Source: Roseimicrobium sp. ORNL1 (GTDB lineage: Bacteria > Verrucomicrobiota > Verrucomicrobiia > Verrucomicrobiales > Verrucomicrobiaceae). Taken from it: a stretch of 64,000 bases of DNA. The stretch spans positions 6,448,001 through 6,512,000 of the forward strand of contig NZ_CP049143.1 in assembly GCF_011044495.1 (NCBI RefSeq), given 5' to 3'. Made by a program: the position numbers and the translations under genes. The notes beneath the pieces were generated by a model. It saw only the letters and a list, made by a program, of their open reading frames with translations, was not told the DNA's origin and did not search any database. Of the stretch, positions 62,989 to 64,000 are shown piece by piece (position 1 is the first letter of the stretch; each line of letters starts with the position of its first letter).

Positions 62989-64000
62989 CTACACCGCCTC
63001 TTTCTTCCGCAGCGGATTCCATCCGGTCCGCGTCTGCCAGGCTTCGAACACGAGCATCGCAACGAGCGCGATGAGCAGCCAGCGTTGCACATCTCTCCAT
63101 GCAGGAGGGCGCGGCGCATTCCACACATCACTCAAGTCCACGCGCTCCGCGCCGCCACTGCGCTGGCTCACAGCGCGCAACTCGGTCAGGCGTGACCGAT
63201 CAAAACTCCACTCGGGGTTCACCACGGAATTGATGGGCCCGAAGGGGAAGGCAGCATCACCGATCTTCACGGCGCCGCGCACGTAGTGCTCGCCTTCGAT
63301 TTCGAGGGTGGCGCGGAAGTGGCCGGGCGCGAGGCGTTCCCAGCTTACGGGATGTGCCACACCACCGGCTCCTTCGGCAAGCACCAGCTCCGGCGCATGC
63401 TGAGCCACGCGGTCATTCCACGTTTCATCAAAGAACAAATCGGCTTTCAAGCGGCTGCCATCCATTCCGGCGCGAAGCCCCACCCCTGGAGGCACCTGCT
63501 CGCCCATGAGCCAGCGCCCAAGGCTCTGGCAGAAGCTGCCATAGTTTTTCCAGGCGCGTGTCTTCTGGGAAAAGTCACCACCCAGCGGACAGCTCACCGC
63601 CGCCACGCGCCCTGCCCCGCGCTGCCAGAAGGCCACCAGGGGAGCGGTGTATTCATCAGACGTCACCGCCGCCTGTGTGGCCCCGGGACGGAGGTAGCTG
63701 AGATTGTAACCGTCCGCCTGCGGCATCCACTCCATGGCTCCCGCGGCCATTTCCATCCAGCCCGGAGTGCCTTTGATGGCCACAGGCTCTTCAACGAACG
63801 CAGACCTCGCCACTGCGACCGTCTCCTGCGCAAAGAGCGCGGGCAGTTCATTGGGATTCGCATTGAAGAAGATGCGGCCGTTGCCACGCTTGGCCACGTC
63901 CTTGAGGAAGTCGGCGTCGGGATCCTTCTCCGTGCCGAGGCCAATCACGCTCACGGTGGCCTTCTCCTTCTGCATCTCTTCGAGGAGCCGTTTGTATTCA
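62989..64000 (-). CDS. VWA/BatA-type membrane protein, C-terminal part (5' end outside window)
   Basis: The frame is open through the right edge, so at least 337 C-terminal residues are visible. The first part (EKATVSVIGLGTEKDPDADF, FLKDVAKRGNGRIFFN) resembles the end of a VWA-type domain. A glutamine-amidotransferase-like/BatA-type region follows (LVAFWQRGAGRVAAVSCPLGGDF), then beta-rich segments, and a C-terminal membrane helix (WLLIALVAMLVFEAWQ). Large proteins of this build in PVC bacteria carry N-terminal membrane helices and work alongside MoxR ATPases. The N-terminus must be read from the neighbouring sequence. Confidence 0.8.
   Translation of the reverse strand, partial: EYKRLLEEMQKEKATVSVIGLGTEKDPDADFLKDVAKRGNGRIFFNANPNELPALFAQETVAVARSAFVEEPVAIKGTPGWMEMAAGAMEWMPQADGYNLSYLRPGATQAAVTSDEYTAPLVAFWQRGAGRVAAVSCPLGGDFSQKTRAWKNYGSFCQSLGRWLMGEQVPPGVGLRAGMDGSRLKADLFFDETWNDRVAQHAPELVLAEGAGGVAHPVSWERLAPGHFRATLEIEGEHYVRGAVKIGDAAFPFGPINSVVNPEWSFDRSRLTELRAVSQRSGGAERVDLSDVWNAPRPPAWRDVQRWLLIALVAMLVFEAWQTRTGWNPLRKKEAV

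Overview
The window looks like chromosome of a verrucomicrobial (PVC-group) bacterium. It is GC-rich and Gram-negative: lpxA, an lpxC-fabZ fusion and lpxK are all present. It also carries a 1229-residue cytochrome of the PVC 'membrane-bound dehydrogenase + HEAT + CxxCH' type, DUF1080 and Gfo/Idh/MocA sugar proteins with export signals, a pseudokinase-SUMF1 fusion, and many proteins that start without an obvious Shine-Dalgarno sequence. This assignment rests on gene content, not on any database search. No rRNA, tRNA, CRISPR array, transposase or integrase was recognised.

Layout. 0-5 kb: an SDR oxidoreductase, then a visibly AT-richer two-gene cassette (1404-4775). It encodes an 839-aa HsdR-N-like nuclease/P-loop ATPase and a 282-aa DUF3883 protein, and is the best candidate here for an undescribed, probably anti-phage, system. 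5-12 kb: an isolated nuoF with a perfect TGTGA-N6-TCACA palindrome upstream, a large secreted protein, a membrane-anchored coiled-coil protein, and two tandem PilT-type ATPases. 12-16.3 kb: a leftward run of small accessory genes (DUF2314 lipoprotein, MazG-like, GNAT, small membrane proteins, a ParE-type toxin-antitoxin pair), with two fragments of the neighbouring pyruvyl-transferase gene scattered through it. 16-23 kb: the intact pyruvyl-transferase-family gene, Gfo/Idh/MocA oxidoreductase plus sugar epimerase, a LysM lipoprotein, a D,D-carboxypeptidase and a PpiC-type isomerase. 23-27 kb: a four-gene operon of exported proteins of unknown function. 27-33 kb: NDH-2 fused to cyclic-nucleotide and CBS domains, lgt, a TraB/GumN protein and TatD. 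33-43 kb: PVC cytochrome, thioredoxin-like protein, YggS, a phosphatase/nuclease-fold protein, DUF1080, L,D-transpeptidase and ispH.

43-49.8 kb: a truncated nucleotidyltransferase, a tandemly duplicated zinc-ribbon/acetyltransferase/AEC-transporter block whose first copy has decayed, a lipid-kinase-like gene, an HNH nuclease and a YiiX-like amidase. 50-56 kb: envelope and housekeeping genes (lpxA, lpxC-fabZ, rph, thrB, lpxK, an rRNA methyltransferase). 56-62.8 kb: a TPR/proline-rich membrane protein overlapping a receiver-like/pseudokinase/SUMF1 fusion, a secreted protein and an acyl-activating enzyme. The window ends inside a large VWA/BatA-type membrane protein.

A window-wide feature is a set of intergenic inverted-repeat doublets: two arms of about 25-60 bp facing each other across 40-480 bp. 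The arms differ between loci. Several arms are themselves hairpins with a TCCT-like loop and sequence-variable stems, and two loci are nested (one doublet inside another). They fill most gaps longer than 300 bp and resemble REPIN-type elements, though no RAYT transposase lies in the window.
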